From: Bacillus sp. Marseille-Q3570
Lineage (GTDB): Bacteria > Bacillota > Bacilli > Bacillales > Fictibacillaceae
Length of the DNA: 50,130 nucleotides
Direction of reading: 5' to 3'
Assembly: GCF_946151055.1 (NCBI RefSeq)
Contig: NZ_CAMGYZ010000024.1
Coordinates: forward strand, 1 to 50,130
Shown here: one piece after another, positions 48,340-50,130 of the stretch
How positions within the stretch are numbered: position 1 is the first letter of the stretch
Layout of the letters: the number at the start of each line of letters is the position of its first letter
Notes under the pieces: model-generated
What the model was told of the DNA's origin: nothing
Seen by the model: only the letters and a program-made list of their open reading frames with translations
The model's database searches: none
Made by a program: the position numbers and the translations under genes

Positions 48340-49302
48340 ATGGAGATGTCAATAAATGAATGGAAAAGCTACGATCAGTTTCTAAGTGCCTCATCCACAC
48401 AGCGATATCTGAAAGGATGTTATCAACGTTCTTCTTCAAACTTGGCGAGTGATGAATTGAGTTACCGTAACTGTTATAGCTTTATTTATTACCTAACACA
48501 TGGGAAGCGATATTTCGATTTATGTAAAAGTTCACCGTTGGAACTTCAGCCGGTCCTTTTATATTATGGGATGGTCCAATTGATCAAATGCTGTCTGTTG
48601 ACAGTCGATCCTTACTATCCCGAATCCACGGCATTATTGGCACATGGTGTCACGACTCGAAAAAGGAAAAAACAAAATTATTTGTTTTTACAGGATGAGA
48701 TCAAAGTACAAAGGAATGGATTGTTTCCTCATTTTTCAAAACAACTATTCCATTTGGAGACTGTTGAAGGGGACAAGTTTCAGATGCAGGAACTTCTTTG
48801 CCACGTTCCTGATATAGATGACTTGTTTCGACAAATCAATGGATTCTCTGAGTTACTGCAGGTTTCTATTACTTCTTGTGGATTAATGTCGATTCCCGAC
48901 AAAATATTGGATCCATTACATATGACAGATACACGGTTCATCCAGTTCCTTAAACAGCAATTTGCAACAGAAACCGAGGTGAATTATACTGGGTCGATGT
49001 TTGTCATTAAAATTGGAGAAAAAGGTATTGAGAATCCTTTGATCAAAAAGAGTGTAGATGGCAATTACTTCATTCCAACTAAAAGGGAAGGTTTTAAACC
49101 TCTACATGAGGTCATGGTCCATTACTTATTGCTTTATAACTTGAGCATGATCTGCCGGTACGAAACAGAATGGTGGGGTGACTTGTTCCACACCTACTCC
49201 AGTAATGACTTTCCTTTCATATCAAGGTTTCTCTCAAACTCACGTATAAAAGTACCAAAGCTGTTGATGGAGTATCTGGATAAGAAAAGGGTGGGAGATT
49301 AA
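48340..49302 (+). CDS. yaaC: YaaC family protein
   Basis: A 320-residue protein of unknown function, recognised as YaaC by YRNCYSFIYYLTHGKRYFDL, PVLLYYGMVQLIKC, LLAHGVTTRKRKKQNYLFLQ and the place between rrn and guaB on the opposite strand. No catalytic or membrane motif is obvious. Weak ribosome site (GGATGTG) before the ATG. Terminator directly after. Confidence 0.9.
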   Translation: MEMSINEWKSYDQFLSASSTQRYLKGCYQRSSSNLASDELSYRNCYSFIYYLTHGKRYFDLCKSSPLELQPVLLYYGMVQLIKCCLLTVDPYYPESTALLAHGVTTRKRKKQNYLFLQDEIKVQRNGLFPHFSKQLFHLETVEGDKFQMQELLCHVPDIDDLFRQINGFSELLQVSITSCGLMSIPDKILDPLHMTDTRFIQFLKQQFATETEVNYTGSMFVIKIGEKGIENPLIKKSVDGNYFIPTKREGFKPLHEVMVHYLLLYNLSMICRYETEWWGDLFHTYSSNDFPFISRFLSNSRIKVPKLLMEYLDKKRVGD

Positions 49303-49318
49303 GGGCACTAATAGGGAA

Positions 49319-49347
49319 AAAGATTTTCGAGTGAAAATCTTCCTTTT
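49319..49347 (+). terminator. Terminator of yaaC
   Basis: Hairpin AAGATTTTC / GAAAATCTT followed by CCTTTTAAT. Confidence 0.75.
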
Positions 49348-49513
49348 AATGGAATTATTGCTTTGCTAGTTTATCTTTTAAGGATGAATATTATCGTTTA
49401 TAAAACGTATATTTTTAAATTTTAACTTTTTGAAGGTACGAATAACGGTATGATCTCCCATTTTTTGTATATCCGGCACACTTGTATTACTCTAAGGTAC
49501 CTCAATCCCCTTT

Positions 49514-49815
49514 CTGAGTACATCAAATCCGGTTTTCTCCCTTTTCATGTATTCAGAACGGCTTCCTGAGTACATCAAATCCAGTTTTTCTCCTTTTCAT
49601 GTATTCAGAACGGCTCTCTGAGTACATCAAATCCGGTTTTTCTCCTTTTCATGTATTCGGAACGGCTCTCTGAGTACATCAAATCCGGTTTTTCTCCTTT
49701 TCATGTATTCGGAACGGCTCTCTGAGTACATCAAATCCGGTTTTTCTTTTTCTCCGAACGGCTCTCTGAGTACAACGTACTGGCTTTTGACTTTCATGTA
49801 CTTAGAGAAAACTCC
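49514..49815. repeat. 52-bp tandem repeat array downstream of 5S rRNA
   Basis: CTGAGTACATCAAATCCGGT starts repeat at 49514, 49566, 49618, 49670 and 49722 (period exactly 52), then a 44-bp shortened unit and a degenerate unit from 49766. Each unit has CTGAGTAC and CATGTATTC, a near-inverted pair. The middle units differ by 0-3 bases. Open frames through it only translate the repeat, so no gene is called. 49348-49513 holds nothing I recognise. Confidence 0.9.
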
Positions 49816-49842
49816 CTGAGTTCTGCATTTCTTCCTGAAACA

Positions 49843-49870
49843 CAAAAAAGAACAGCTTTGCAGCTGCTCT
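49843..49870 (-). terminator. rrn operon terminator after 5S
   Basis: Minus strand hairpin GAGCAGCT / AGCTGTTC followed by TTTTTTG, 8 bp after the 5S gene. Confidence 0.85.
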
Positions 49871-49877
49871 CTTGATT

Positions 49878-49993
<116 letters not shown>

Positions 49994-50067
49994 CTGTATG
50001 AAGTTGAAGGAAACCATTCCTTCAAAACTAGATAATGTCTTTCTTGAAAACATCTTCGATGTAAAAT

Positions 50068-50130
50068 GTGGTTAAGTCCTCGATCGATTAGTATCTGTCA
50101 GCTCCACGTGTCGCCACGCTTCCACACCAG
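50068..50130 (-). rRNA. rrl: 23S ribosomal RNA, 3' end (partial)
   Basis: Minus strand from the window edge reads CTGGTGTGGAAGCGTGGCGA, then CACGTGGAGCTGACAGATAC and TAATCGATCGAGGACTTAAC, the conserved 3' end of Bacillus 23S rRNA. The spacer to 5S is about 74 bp and holds no tRNA. Confidence 0.95.

Noticed and set aside
49514-49815. CRISPR array
   Set aside because: The units are contiguous 52-bp copies without unique spacers, and no cas genes are in the window.
49627-49845. Open frame of 72 codons on the minus strand
   Set aside because: It only translates the 52-bp repeat (52 is not a multiple of three, so the units read differently) and lacks a ribosome site.

Overview
The window looks like chromosome of a spore-forming member of the Bacillaceae (Bacillus in the broad sense). 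The gene order rrn-yaaC-guaB-dacA-pdxS-pdxT-serS ... dgk/dck ... tadA-scr(SRP RNA)-dnaX-yaaK-recR-yaaL-bofA-rrn is the one known next to the replication origin of Bacillus subtilis. An alpha/beta-type small acid-soluble spore protein with a sigma-G promoter, BofA, Gram-positive T-box leaders and strong AGGAGG ribosome sites agree with this. Both ends are rRNA operons in the same (minus) orientation: the 5' end of a 16S gene at 1-68, and the 3' end of a 23S gene plus a 5S gene at 49878-50130.

Region by region. 1-5.6 kb: rrn promoters and leader, bofA, yaaL, recR, yaaK, dnaX, intergenic repeats, SRP RNA, tRNA-Ser(CGA), tadA. 5.7-9.0 kb: threonine operon hom-thrC-thrB. 9.2-12.5 kb: an ECF sigma factor, its probable membrane anti-sigma factor and a pair of Opp-type permeases without ATPase or binding protein, apparently one operon. 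12.6-15.5 kb: two related lipoproteins, a frameshifted lipoprotein gene, the SASP gene and a small membrane protein.

15.65-29.63 kb is a 14-kb integrated element flanked by 48-bp direct repeats of the 3' half of tRNA-Arg(CCT). It carries an antitoxin/MazF-like toxin pair, a degenerate ORF-less group IIC intron, a leftward phage-type replication operon (HTH, excisionase-like, replication initiator, helicase loader, DnaB-like helicase, small unknowns, HTH/terminase-like), a divergent zinc-finger gene plus tyrosine integrase, and a complete Type I restriction-modification operon (hsdM-hsdS-hsdR). There are no capsid, tail or lysis genes, so it resembles a phage satellite or a replicative integrative island with defence cargo. 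The integrase and the helicase both show single-base frameshifts.

30.2-39.7 kb: PhoH/YlaK, dgk-dck, then an aromatic amino-acid operon (aroC-hisC-tyrA-aroA) behind a Phe-specifying T-box, and a divergent DAHP synthase/chorismate mutase. 39.8-43.4 kb: tRNA-Ser(UGA), an IS605/IS1341-type element with TnpB alone inserted exactly at the serS stop codon, and serS behind a Ser T-box with a duplicated 119-bp repeat in its leader. 43.5-50.1 kb: pdxT, pdxS, dacA, guaB, yaaC, a 52-bp tandem repeat array and the rrn end.

The housekeeping part is vertically inherited and intact. The accessory interest lies in the tRNA-Arg island, the TnpB insertion at serS, the group IIC intron remnant, and several families of intergenic repeats. 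All functional names come from motifs read by eye; no database search was possible.
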